In this document: positions 6,313-13,264 of the stretch, one piece after another
How positions within the stretch are numbered: the stretch's first letter is position 1
How the letters are laid out: each line of letters begins with the position of its first letter
Assembly (NCBI GenBank): GCA_026982025.1
Contig: JALSHX010000205.1
Location: forward strand, 1 to 14,292
Direction of reading: 5' to 3'
DNA: 14,292 bases
Source of the DNA: Aquificaceae bacterium
GTDB taxonomy: Bacteria; Aquificota; Aquificia; Aquificales; Aquificaceae
The notes under the pieces: model-generated
The model's database searches: none
Told to the model about the DNA's origin: nothing
What the model saw: only the letters and a program-made list of their open reading frames with translations
Translations under genes and position numbers: made by a program

Positions 6313-7936
6313 TTACCTCCTCCTGTACCTCCTCCTTGCGGGTTGCCCAGGGCGGGATGGGAAATGTAATGATCATAGGGGTCGGTATGTCCGGTTGATA
6401 AAGGACCATTGTCCCCTTTTTGAGCATCATCGCTCTCTGCCTGAAATTTCCAGTCAGGAATTCGTACTCTCTGCTCATCAGCTCTGAGCTATCAAGCCTG
6501 CCCGTTACCTTTACCGCCGAGTTTGCCACGATCCTCCTCTCCACCTCACTTGCTGTTTGCTGTGCCCCTATCAGTATAACACCCAAGCTACGCCCTCTCT
6601 CCGCAATGTCAAGAAGTATCTCTTTAATAGGACTCCATCTATCACGCGGAGCGTACTTATTTAGTTCGTCAAGAACCACGAATATTTTAGGATATGGATT
6701 TCCCGATTCCTCCTTGTCCCTGAAGATACTTTTGAGGAGCGAACCCACGACGAACATTTTTGCAACCGCGTGAAGGTCCGAAATGTCAACCACCGAGATT
6801 CGTGACGATCTCCAATCAATTAAAGAAGTTCTTGCTCCATAAACGAGATTTCTGCAGTGAGAAGATGCGTGGTGAAACCTCCTGAGGAAGGCGTATGCGG
6901 TTGCCGTCGCTGCGGTCCCGAACCATTCCCTGTATCTTGCCTCATTTTCACCCGATTCTCTTTCCTCAATTATCTCCTGTATAAGGCTTACGAGGTCTCC
7001 GAGACTGTTAATTTCCCTTCCCACGTCATCAATGAGGGACTCGGTGGGGCTCTCCCTCGCAAGTCTGAAGAGTCTATCCGCAACTCTGTCAATGACATAA
7101 TGTATGTTGGTCGTTCCCTCCTCCCCTTCCGAGAACATAAAGCGTATAAGACCCTCAAGGGCAAAGTCTTTCATGCTCCAGCGGTAAACCCTTACCTTTC
7201 CGGTGAGAAGGTCGTCCCTTACCCTCGGTACATCGCTTCCCTCCATTTCCGGAACTGAGTAGAAGGAAGCACCCCTGAAGGGCTCGGGTTTTAATCCCAT
7301 TTTCAGGAATAATTCTTTCTCTTTTTCACCGAAGATCTTTGACGGTCTGTCAAGCCAGAGAAGGTCCTTCCCCTTTACATTGAAGACTATGCTGTGAATG
7401 CGTCTGCTATCGTCAGCCTTTTGAAGGATTGAGTAGAGCAGAAAAAGGGCGTAGGAGGTCTTGGTTGCCACTCCCGACATTCCGGAGATGGATACATGAG
7501 CCCCTTCCCTTCCGTTGATAAAGTCGTAATTAAGGTAAACAACCTTTCCCGTTCTCGTTATTCCCGCAGGAACTTTTCTCTTCATCTGATCGTAGTAAAG
7601 TGCGGTATCAAGGTCTCCGCCTTGAGCAAGAAAAACTCTGTCGCCGGGTGACGGCGGCACATAAATTTCAGGCTCTATTCTTGTCACAGTGATCTTTGCC
7701 ACGCAGGCGAAGTTCGCCGGAATAACTCCTTCTCTCACGAGCCTGTCATCGCTCACAAACTCGGTTCCTTCAAGGAATTTCTCCACTTCAGAAACAATAC
7801 CGTAAAACCTGATTTCTCCGACCTCTGACCTGACCACCACAACCTCGTCAAGCTGAAGAATCTCCCCTTCTTCAACACCCACCCAGAACTCAAGGGGAGT
7901 GGCGGGTCTGATGCCCAGAACCAGTCCCACCTGCAA
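6284..7936 (-). CDS. HerA-like ATPase (FtsK/HerA superfamily)
   Basis: A 550-residue P-loop ATPase of the HerA type: hexameric DNA translocases that in characterised cases work with the nuclease NurA in end resection. Residues 1-105 form a beta-rich HAS-barrel-like domain (VVVVRSEVG, YGIVSEVE). The ATPase core has SGMSGVATKTS at 151-161 as P-loop, KIFVVLDELNKYAP at 417-430 as Walker B (Asp423-Glu424), and LIGAQQTASEV at about 455-465 as the sensor Gln segment. A long, mostly helical insert at about 195-375 separates them. The P-loop is unusual: one residue longer than GxxGxGKS and with Thr instead of Gly before the Lys. The start is TTG, chosen because GGAGGT lies 8 bases upstream. It follows hemC by 2 bases. 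No NurA gene is present; an exonuclease gene lies just beyond hemC in the opposite direction. Confidence 0.86.
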   Translation of the reverse strand: MQVGLVLGIRPATPLEFWVGVEEGEILQLDEVVVVRSEVGEIRFYGIVSEVEKFLEGTEFVSDDRLVREGVIPANFACVAKITVTRIEPEIYVPPSPGDRVFLAQGGDLDTALYYDQMKRKVPAGITRTGKVVYLNYDFINGREGAHVSISGMSGVATKTSYALFLLYSILQKADDSRRIHSIVFNVKGKDLLWLDRPSKIFGEKEKELFLKMGLKPEPFRGASFYSVPEMEGSDVPRVRDDLLTGKVRVYRWSMKDFALEGLIRFMFSEGEEGTTNIHYVIDRVADRLFRLARESPTESLIDDVGREINSLGDLVSLIQEIIEERESGENEARYREWFGTAATATAYAFLRRFHHASSHCRNLVYGARTSLIDWRSSRISVVDISDLHAVAKMFVVGSLLKSIFRDKEESGNPYPKIFVVLDELNKYAPRDRWSPIKEILLDIAERGRSLGVILIGAQQTASEVERRIVANSAVKVTGRLDSSELMSREYEFLTGNFRQRAMMLKKGTMVLYQPDIPTPMIITFPIPPWATRKEEVQEEVNVPQEFDNF

Positions 7937-7938
7937 GG

Positions 7939-8853
7939 CTAACCACCTCCGTAAATTTTCTTTAAAATAGCTTGCCCTCCTTTCTCAAGGAGCTCCTCAG
8001 CCAGCGAAACTCCCGCTCGCTCGGGGTCATCCACCGGAGACCTCACCGTTCCTTCCAAGAATTTAGTACCCTCAAGGTCGGAGAGAAAGCCTCTAATCTC
8101 AACGGTTCCGTTTTTTACTTTGGCCATTGCACCTATGGGCACCTGACATCCTCCCTCAAGTCGCCTTAAGAATGCTCTTTCGCACAGGGCGGAGAGATGG
8201 CTTTCCCTGTGGTCAAGGGGTGCCACAAGCTCCCTTATCCTTTGATCATCCTCTCTTATCTCAATTGCAAGACATCCCTGACCCACAGCTGGAATAAAGT
8301 CTTCAAGAACTTCCGTTATATCACTCTCGTAGCCCATTCTTCTTACTCCCGCGTGGGCAAGGACTATAGCATCGTAATGACCTTCCCTGAGTTTTCTCAT
8401 CCTTGTGTCAACATTTCCCCTGAGCACCTCAACCCTCAGGTCGGGTCTCCTTCTTTTTATCTGGACCTGCCTTCTCAGGGACGAGGTGCCCACCCTTGAA
8501 CCCTCTTCAAGTTGCATCAAACCCTTTCCGTTTGAGGAAATAAGAACATCGTAGGGGGATTCTCTCTTGGTAATGGTTGCTATCTCAAGACCAGAGGGGA
8601 TTACCATCGGCACGTCCTTCAACGAGTGCACCGCAAGGTCAATTCTCCCCTCAAGGAGTGCCTGCTCAATTTCCTTAACAAATAATCCTTTTCCCCCTAT
8701 CTTTGCCAGAGGAGAGTCAAGGATTTTATCACCCGTTGTGGTAATTTTAACGAGCTCCACGCTAACACTCCAACTCCTCTCAAGGAAGTCCTTGACAAAA
8801 TTTGCCTGCCAGAGGGCGAGCTTGCTTTTTCTTGTACCGATTCTGACCCGCAT
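7939..8853 (-). CDS. hemC: hydroxymethylbilane synthase (porphobilinogen deaminase)
   Basis: Polymerises four porphobilinogens into hydroxymethylbilane in heme and tetrapyrrole synthesis, in the cytoplasm. The 304 residues are normal length. Clear motifs: [13 protein letters not shown] at 4-16; KGLFVKEIE at 55-63; HSLKD at 76-80, with the catalytic Asp80; GTSSLRRQ at 122-129, arginines that hold the cofactor; the [11 protein letters not shown] segment, with Cys236 as the attachment point for the dipyrromethane cofactor. It is the first gene of the five-gene minus-strand cluster and stops 2 bases before the HerA-like gene. There is no strong ribosome-binding site before ATG 8853; a TAAGAT -10-like element (minus strand, 8868-8863) lies 9 bases ahead, which could give a very short leader. 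Heme supply fits the presence of a c-type heme protein downstream, although this may be coincidence. Confidence 0.97.
   Translation of the reverse strand: MRVRIGTRKSKLALWQANFVKDFLERSWSVSVELVKITTTGDKILDSPLAKIGGKGLFVKEIEQALLEGRIDLAVHSLKDVPMVIPSGLEIATITKRESPYDVLISSNGKGLMQLEEGSRVGTSSLRRQVQIKRRRPDLRVEVLRGNVDTRMRKLREGHYDAIVLAHAGVRRMGYESDITEVLEDFIPAVGQGCLAIEIREDDQRIRELVAPLDHRESHLSALCERAFLRRLEGGCQVPIGAMAKVKNGTVEIRGFLSDLEGTKFLEGTVRSPVDDPERAGVSLAEELLEKGGQAILKKIYGGG
7943..7950 (-). promoter_or_regulatory. ribosome-binding site that fixes the TTG start of the HerA-like gene
   Basis: Read on the minus strand, this is GGAGGTGG, near-perfect complementarity to the 16S 3' end, inside the last codons of hemC. 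The TTG at 7936-7934 is 8 bases from GGAGGT, the optimal distance. The next possible start, GTG two codons later, would be 14 bases away. This supports the TTG and implies translation coupled to hemC termination. Confidence 0.75.
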
Positions 8854-8904
8854 AGGTTAAGGATCTTATCCTAATTTTCATTCTTCCATCGTAAACTTAT
8901 AAGG
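8854..8904. promoter_or_regulatory. 51-base divergent spacer between hemC and the exonuclease gene
   Basis: This short spacer must carry at least part of both promoters. It contains the palindrome CTTATAAG at 8896-8903, the same 8-mer found in the other divergent spacer. On the plus strand TTTTCA (8875-8880), a 17-base gap and TATAAG (8898-8903) form a recognisable sigma-70-type promoter. However, its start site would fall at about 8910, just inside the exonuclease frame, so either the real signal is slightly different or the arrangement is fortuitous. On the minus strand TAAGAT at 8868-8863 is the best -10 for hemC, without a convincing -35. No operator is identifiable beyond the palindrome. 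Confidence 0.4.
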
Positions 8905-9651
8905 ATGGACAATGTTCTGGTCTTTGACATTGAAACCGTAGGAGTAAACGAGGAGGACCTGACCGAGGAGGAGCTTGAATACCTCTACAGGTTTGCAAAC
9001 GATGAGGAAGAGGTGGAAAAGACCAGGCAAAGGTTCAGCCTGTGGGCATTTACGGGTCATCTTGTGAGCTGGGCCCTATACCATCCCTCCAAGAAGACAG
9101 CTGTTGTTTACTACATTAGTAATAGGGAGAGGAAGGAAAAAGAGATTATCGGTGACATATCTGTCATTTTCAAGTCTGTACCTCTTAATAAAGGGATTGA
9201 AATTGCAGAGAAGCGGCTCCTTCAAATATTTTGGGAAATTATTTCAGGTCGCAAGAACACCACTCTCGTCTCCTTCAACGGAAGGAGATTTGATGGTGTT
9301 TTCCTTATGCTGAGGTCTATGATACTTGGCGTAAGGGTTAGCAGAGACCTTGTCGGCAAAAGGTATGACCCCAAAAATCATATTGACATTCTTGAACTCA
9401 TTTCCTTTTCCGGTCTGGGGAGAAAATACAGCCTTGACTTTATCTGCAGAAGGATGGGAATTGAATCTCCCAAAACCGAAATGACGGGGGACGAGATTAA
9501 AGATTACTTTGAAATGGGGAAATATGAAGAAATTGCACGCTACAACCTCAGAGATGTTATAGCAACAGCAGAGCTTTATAAGAGGTTAAAAACGACACTC
9601 GGAGATGCTCTTGAGATCAATTCGCAGGGGAGAAATGACTTCTCCAAATAG
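8905..9651 (+). CDS. 3'-5' exonuclease of the DNA polymerase B type (PF10108-like)
   Basis: A 248-residue stand-alone RNase-H-fold exonuclease. The DEDDy motifs are complete: Exo I VFDIET with Asp8 and Glu10; Exo II LVSFNGRRFDG with Asp130; NHIDIL with His159/Asp161; Exo III YNLRDV with Tyr213 and Asp217. The region KYSLDFICRRMGIESPK followed by MTGDEIKDYF is characteristic of the DNA_pol_B_exo2 family, made of predicted exonucleases without a polymerase domain. The N-terminal insert at about 15-45 is very acidic. It is divergent from hemC and thus from the operon holding the HerA-like ATPase; functional pairing with it is speculation. No Shine-Dalgarno sequence at normal spacing: AAGG abuts ATG directly. 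Substrate (DNA or RNA) cannot be told from sequence. Confidence 0.88.
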   Translation: MDNVLVFDIETVGVNEEDLTEEELEYLYRFANDEEEVEKTRQRFSLWAFTGHLVSWALYHPSKKTAVVYYISNRERKEKEIIGDISVIFKSVPLNKGIEIAEKRLLQIFWEIISGRKNTTLVSFNGRRFDGVFLMLRSMILGVRVSRDLVGKRYDPKNHIDILELISFSGLGRKYSLDFICRRMGIESPKTEMTGDEIKDYFEMGKYEEIARYNLRDVIATAELYKRLKTTLGDALEINSQGRNDFSK

Positions 9652-9686
9652 TGAAACCAGTTGCTGAAGCCACCATGACGCACTAG

Positions 9687-9715
9687 GGTTTGTATTGAGG
9701 TAGAGTTATTATAAT
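9687..9715 (+). promoter_or_regulatory. putative promoter of tRNA-Ser
   Basis: A perfect TATAAT at 9710-9715 lies 15 bases before the tRNA 5' end, in an AT-rich stretch unlike the surrounding DNA. At the normal 17-base distance the -35 would be GGTTTG (9687-9692), a weak match; TTGTAT at 9690-9695 would give only a 14-base spacer. A short 5' leader would be removed by RNase P. The strong -10 and position make this convincing as the tRNA promoter, possibly read through into the following genes because no terminator is visible after the tRNA. Confidence 0.6.
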
Positions 9716-9730
9716 CTATTACTTGCGAAA

Positions 9731-9822
9731 GGAAGGGTGGCCGAGCGGTCGAAGGCGCGGCGCTGGAAACGCCGTGTGTCCCTTTAGGGGCACCGAGGGT
9801 TCAAATCCCTCCCCTTCCGCCA
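9731..9822 (+). tRNA. tRNA-Ser (anticodon GGA)
   Basis: Folds as a class II tRNA of 92 bases including an encoded CCA. The acceptor stem is GGAAGGG (9731-9737) with CCCTTCC (9812-9818), then discriminator G9819 as in bacterial serine tRNAs, then CCA 9820-9822. The anticodon stem CGGCG (9758-9762)/CGCCG (9770-9774) closes the loop CTGGAAA, with anticodon GGA at 9765-9767 reading UCC and UCU. The long variable arm pairs GTGTCCC with GGGGCAC around TTTA (one G-T pair). The T arm is GAGGG-TTCAAAT-CCCTC at 9795-9811. Confidence 0.97.
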
Positions 9823-9846
9823 TCAAAAAAGCTATAATCATTAAGC

Positions 9847-9854
9847 AAGGAGGG
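9847..9854 (+). promoter_or_regulatory. strong ribosome-binding site before the DUF2892 gene
   Basis: AAGGAGGG lies 7 bases before ATG 9862. It is one of the best Shine-Dalgarno sequences in the window and fixes this start rather than the second Met at codon 5. Confidence 0.8.
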
Positions 9855-9861
9855 AAGAAAA

Positions 9862-10059
9862 ATGGAAAAGAACATGGCTGTCTGGGACAGGGCGGTGAGG
9901 GTTTTGCTGGCTGTAATATTCCTTTACCTTGCATACACCAACGGGGGAGCGTGGTGGATCCTCGGGATTCTGGGAATAATCTTCGTTATCACATCAGCAA
10001 TCGGATTCTGCCCAATCTACAAGGTGGTCGGGCTAAAAACCATGAAGGAGGCAACCTGA
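9862..10059 (+). CDS. small inner-membrane protein, DUF2892 type
   Basis: A 65-residue protein with two membrane-spanning helices, about residues 11-25 (AVRVLLAVIFLYLAY) and 30-48 (AWWILGILGIIFVITSAIG), joined by a short TNGG turn. The N-terminal WDRAVRVLLA and the C-terminal GFCPIYKVVGL segment, with one conserved-looking Cys (residue 50), are characteristic of DUF2892 proteins, which also occur fused to rhodanese domains as in E. coli YgaP. That link suggests sulfur or sulfane handling at the membrane, but this stand-alone version carries no catalytic domain, so I give no function. It is the first gene of the plus-strand cluster; ruvX starts 6 bases after its stop. Confidence 0.85.
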   Translation: MEKNMAVWDRAVRVLLAVIFLYLAYTNGGAWWILGILGIIFVITSAIGFCPIYKVVGLKTMKEAT

Positions 10060-10065
10060 GGATAC

Positions 10066-10464
10066 TTGAAGGTTATCTCCATAGACTTCGGTACTAAGAG
10101 AATAGGTGTTGCGATCGGTGATGCCAATCTTAAGATTGCGGTACCCTTGGGTACAATTCCTAACTGTGAGGGTGCAACCGAGCGATTAGCCGAACTTATC
10201 AGAGAGAAAGGCTGTCAGGTAGTTGTGGTAGGGCTTCCACTAACACCTTCAGGTCGGGAGGGTCAGAGGGCGGTCCTTGTCAAGGAATTCGTTAAAAAAC
10301 TCAGGGAAAAACTGCCGAATGTAGATATTGAGCTCTGGGATGAACGCTACTCCACACAGGAAGCTTTTAGAAGGTTAAAGGCTATGGGTATTAAAGATGT
10401 GCACAAGCACAAAGATGAAGCGTCCGCCCTGATAATTCTTGAGGAGTATCTTGATAACCTATGA
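10066..10464 (+). CDS. ruvX: RuvX/YqgF family nuclease (Holliday-junction resolvase-like, pre-16S rRNA processing)
   Basis: Conserved RNase-H-fold nuclease implicated in maturing the 16S rRNA 5' end and able in some species to cut Holliday junctions. The 132 residues are a normal length. Motifs: SIDFGTKRIGVAIGD at 5-19, with catalytic Asp7; VVVVGLPLTPSGREG at 52-66; LWDERYSTQEA at 90-100; HKHKDEASALIILEEYL at 113-129, with catalytic Asp117. The start is TTG at 10066, giving the family-typical short N terminus. The preceding TGAGGA around the DUF2892 stop is a weak site at short spacing, so coupling to the upstream gene is likely. Its last four bases overlap the mltG start (ATGA). Confidence 0.93.
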   Translation: MKVISIDFGTKRIGVAIGDANLKIAVPLGTIPNCEGATERLAELIREKGCQVVVVGLPLTPSGREGQRAVLVKEFVKKLREKLPNVDIELWDERYSTQEAFRRLKAMGIKDVHKHKDEASALIILEEYLDNL

Positions 10465-11435
10465 GAAAACTTTTCGCAATTCCCATCCTATTCCTCGCAG
10501 TTATTATGTATCTCTCTTACATCTTTCTACCTGTTTATATCAATAAAAAGACCATTGAAATTCCCTACGGTACCTCAACTCTGAAGCTCATTGACATGCT
10601 TTATGAGGAGGGTCTTCTCAGAAGCAGACTATCATTTATCATCATTCACGCCCTTGTAAAAAGCAAACTTGAAGCGGGAGAATACGAATTTGACGGCTAT
10701 GTTTCTCCTTTTGATGTTTACGAAAAGATCTCAAAGGGTATTCACAAGCTTCACAGAGTTGTTGTTACGGAAGGCAGTGATATCTACGATATTGCAAGAA
10801 TCCTTGAGAAGGAAGGAGTTTGCAGTGCAAAGGATTTTTTAAAGTATGCAACTTCCGAAGATACGGCAAAGTCATACGGAATTAACTCCCCCACTATGGA
10901 AGGATTTTTATTTCCCGATACCTACTTCTTTTCAAAGAACACCCATCCGTTGAAGGTTATTGATACAATGTACAGGAATTTTCTTGAAAAAACCCTTAAG
11001 CTGAGACAAAAAGTTGTTGAAGAGGGAAAGAGCATTGAAGAATGGGTGATCATAGCCTCAATGATTGAGAAGGAGACCTTCCTTGATAGAGAGAAACCCC
11101 TCATCTCCGCGGTCATTCACAACAGACTGAAAAAGAGAATGAGACTTCAAATTGATCCCACGGTCATTTATGCCCTAAAGCGAAACGGTAAGTGGAAGGG
11201 AAGGCTGACCAAAGATGATCTTTCAATAGATGACCCATACAACACTTATATTTACTTCGGTCTTCCGCCTACGCCCATAGCAAACCCCGGAATTGAGTCC
11301 CTTAAAGCGGCTCTATATCCTGCGAAGGTTAAGTACCTTTACTTTGTCGTTGATAGGGATAGAAAAAGGCACTTATTCAGCACGACTTACGCACAACACA
11401 AACGGAACGTAGAAAGGTTGAGGAGAAAGCGGTAA
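10461..11435 (+). CDS. mltG: endolytic murein transglycosylase
   Basis: Membrane-anchored lytic transglycosylase that cuts nascent glycan strands and so terminates peptidoglycan elongation. The 324 residues comprise an N-terminal anchor helix at about 4-24, a LysM-like part at about 25-100, and the YceG catalytic domain at about 140-320. Signatures: MEGFLFPDTYFF at 146-157; ASMIEKET at 199-206, with catalytic Glu203; SAVIHNRL at 216-223; RLQIDPTVIYAL at 228-239; PYNTYIYFGLPPTPIANPG at 259-277. The ruvX-mltG adjacency is frequent in bacteria (established). It starts inside the ruvX stop through ATGA, so translation is coupled. It is the second murein-cutting enzyme of the window, besides the amidase. 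Confidence 0.95.
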   Translation: MRKLFAIPILFLAVIMYLSYIFLPVYINKKTIEIPYGTSTLKLIDMLYEEGLLRSRLSFIIIHALVKSKLEAGEYEFDGYVSPFDVYEKISKGIHKLHRVVVTEGSDIYDIARILEKEGVCSAKDFLKYATSEDTAKSYGINSPTMEGFLFPDTYFFSKNTHPLKVIDTMYRNFLEKTLKLRQKVVEEGKSIEEWVIIASMIEKETFLDREKPLISAVIHNRLKKRMRLQIDPTVIYALKRNGKWKGRLTKDDLSIDDPYNTYIYFGLPPTPIANPGIESLKAALYPAKVKYLYFVVDRDRKRHLFSTTYAQHKRNVERLRRKR

Positions 11436-11444
11436 AATTTTTAT

Positions 11445-12386
11445 GTGATCAAGCTGTACGTAGTTTCTGGAAAAAAAGTAGAGGAGAGGGAAGTTGATGA
11501 ATTTGAGAAAGCAAGAAGGGAAGGGATAATATGGATAGATGTCAGTGATCCTTCCGAACGGGAAATTGAGTGGCTCAAGAAGACCGTAAACTTTGAAATG
11601 CCTTCAAAACAGGTTATGGGAGACATTGAAATTAGCTCAAAGTACATTGAATCCGGAAATTCAATAAGTATAAATACGAGTTTTATTATCCAGCATAGGG
11701 AAGAAATCATTGCAGAACCGGTTTTTTTCTTTATCAGAGAGAGGTATTTTGTAACGCTCCACTACCGAGAGATTCCTTCTCTTATGATCTTTCTGAGCAG
11801 ATTAAAGGCGGGAAGAACCTTTATCAGGTTTTCAGAATCCCTGCTTGCCGAAATCCTTAACATTGAGGTGGATAGAATAGGAGACAGGCTTGAGATACTT
11901 GGAAGGAGGATTAAAAACATCTGGAAGCAGATATTCGTTGAGCAGTCCGAGGAGTTGATAAAGGACATCGCTTACTACGATGAGCTGAATATTACCCTCC
12001 GTGAATCAATAAACGAAAAGACAAGGATACTTTCCCACTTTCTCAAGAGCCCTCTTATAAACGCCCAGACAAAAAGGGAAATGAGAGTCTTGTTTGACGA
12101 CCTCTCTACGCTACTTGACTACACTTCCTTTTATATGGAGAAGATTGACAGCATTCAAAACTCGCTCCTCGGTCTCATCACCATCAGGCAGAACGAAGCT
12201 GTAAAGGTTTTCACCGTTCTCGCCGCCATATTCCTCCCAGCAACTCTTATAGCAAGCATTTTCGGAATGAACTTTAAACACATGCCGGAGCTTGAGTGGA
12301 GGTACGGATACCCTTATTCACTCGCACTAATGTTTGGCGTCACCCTTGCCCTTCTTCTCTGGGTGAGGAAAAAAGGCTGGCTCTAA
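11445..12386 (+). CDS. corA: CorA-family divalent cation channel
   Basis: Pentameric inner-membrane channel for Mg2+ (also Co2+ or Ni2+ in some members). The 313 residues have a cytoplasmic alpha/beta domain at 1-110, a long helical region at about 125-252 that forms the funnel and pore helix, and two C-terminal membrane helices at about 255-273 and 289-307. The selectivity motif GMN is at 274-276, within SIFGMNF. The C terminus is basic (RKKGWL), as usual for CorA, facing the cytoplasm. The start is GTG at 11445; the overlapping ATG at 11443 is out of frame and runs straight into TGA. No ribosome-binding site lies within range, so this start is less certain. It follows mltG by 9 bases. The metal cannot be determined. 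Confidence 0.93.
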   Translation: MIKLYVVSGKKVEEREVDEFEKARREGIIWIDVSDPSEREIEWLKKTVNFEMPSKQVMGDIEISSKYIESGNSISINTSFIIQHREEIIAEPVFFFIRERYFVTLHYREIPSLMIFLSRLKAGRTFIRFSESLLAEILNIEVDRIGDRLEILGRRIKNIWKQIFVEQSEELIKDIAYYDELNITLRESINEKTRILSHFLKSPLINAQTKREMRVLFDDLSTLLDYTSFYMEKIDSIQNSLLGLITIRQNEAVKVFTVLAAIFLPATLIASIFGMNFKHMPELEWRYGYPYSLALMFGVTLALLLWVRKKGWL

Positions 12387-12388
12387 TT

Positions 12389-13264
12389 ATGCTGAAGGGA
12401 GTTGACATAGGGGGAACCTTTGTTAAGGTTCTCTGGGAAGACGGAAGAAGGGAAAAGCACAGAATATTTGACTTTAAAAATAATAGGGACCTCCTTCTTG
12501 AAAAGCTCAGGGAGGTCATTCTAAACGGTCATCCCTCGGGAGTAGGAATAGCGGTAGCAGGATTCACATCAAGAAGCGGTGTAATTTCTCACTCTCCTAA
12601 CATACCGGTTCTGAACGGTCTTGACCTGAGGAAGCTTCTTGCGGGGATGGATATTCCCTTTGTAGCGGGGAACGATGTGAGCATCGGAGCCTTCGGCGAA
12701 TGGTATTACGATTACAGAGATTCGGAAATTCTTGTTCTCGTTGCGGTGGGCACGGGTCTGGGAGGGGGTCTCGTGGTGGGAGGAAAGCCCTTTTTCGGAG
12801 TTAGCGGTACAGCCATGGAGATAGGTCACCACACAGTTCTGATGGACGGAAGAAGGTGCTCATGCGGAAGAAGGGGATGCTGGGAAGCCTACTGCTCCTC
12901 TTACGGTCTATCGGAGACCTACGGGAAATTGGGAGGTGAGCCTTTGAAAGACTACCAGATCATTGAAAGGGCGAGGGAAGGTGAAGAAACCGCCCGGAGG
13001 GCGGTGGTTGAGTTCAAAAAATTTTTAATACGGGGGCTCATGAACCTCGTGCACATCCTCAATCCTGATCAGATCGTTCTAGGTGGCGGAGTTATTGAGG
13101 GAATGAAAGAACTTTTGGGCGACATTGAAAAGGACCTGAAGAATGTGGTGGAGGACCTGCCAGCCGGTGATGTGAAGGTAGGCTATTCCACCGCGGGTGA
13201 GTTCATGGGAGCAAGGGGTGCCCTCGCTTTTATTAAGTCCCGTACTGCCGATAATACTTTTTGA
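12389..13264 (+). CDS. ROK-family sugar kinase (glucokinase-like)
   Basis: ATP-dependent sugar kinase of the ROK class, probably phosphorylating glucose or a related hexose. The 291 residues show DIGGT at 6-10 (phosphate binding), GNDVSIGAFGE at 94-104 with catalytic Asp96, GTGLGGGLVVGG at 121-132, and the zinc site EIGHH (144-148) followed by CSCGRRGC (157-164). ILNPDQIVLGGGV near the C terminus is the second nucleotide motif. The helix-turn-helix domain of ROK repressors is absent. ATG 12389 follows the corA stop by 2 bases; longer in-frame extensions into corA are not family-like. Sugar specificity cannot be read, because ROK enzymes include glucokinases, fructokinases and amino-sugar kinases. 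The next gene begins directly after its stop in the same frame. Confidence 0.9.
   Translation: MLKGVDIGGTFVKVLWEDGRREKHRIFDFKNNRDLLLEKLREVILNGHPSGVGIAVAGFTSRSGVISHSPNIPVLNGLDLRKLLAGMDIPFVAGNDVSIGAFGEWYYDYRDSEILVLVAVGTGLGGGLVVGGKPFFGVSGTAMEIGHHTVLMDGRRCSCGRRGCWEAYCSSYGLSETYGKLGGEPLKDYQIIERAREGEETARRAVVEFKKFLIRGLMNLVHILNPDQIVLGGGVIEGMKELLGDIEKDLKNVVEDLPAGDVKVGYSTAGEFMGARGALAFIKSRTADNTF

Noticed and set aside
6284..7936. HerA-like gene as part of an anti-phage defence system
   Set aside because: Its neighbours are heme synthesis, murein hydrolysis and shikimate kinase genes. No SIR2, DUF4297 or other effector is fused or adjacent and there are no mobile-element signs, so a housekeeping role is more likely.
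9652..9709. Possible terminator between the exonuclease gene and tRNA-Ser
   Set aside because: I found no stable hairpin followed by a T run; short GTG/CAC pairings are not enough.
9833..9838. TATAAT upstream of the DUF2892 gene as a promoter
   Set aside because: The -35 would fall in the tRNA 3' stem and no hexamer resembles TTGACA. Read-through from the tRNA promoter explains expression as well, so it is not listed as a feature.
9719..9934. 71-codon minus-strand frame containing GEGFEPSVPLKGHTAFPAPR
   Set aside because: This is the well-known false protein obtained by translating the complement of a tRNA-Ser gene. The plus-strand frame with RGTEGSNPSPSA is its counterpart and equally false.
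12296..12388. Longer start for the ROK kinase inside corA
   Set aside because: The extension overlaps the corA membrane helix region and precedes the DIGGT motif by an untypical distance. ATG 12389, two bases after the corA stop, fits the family.
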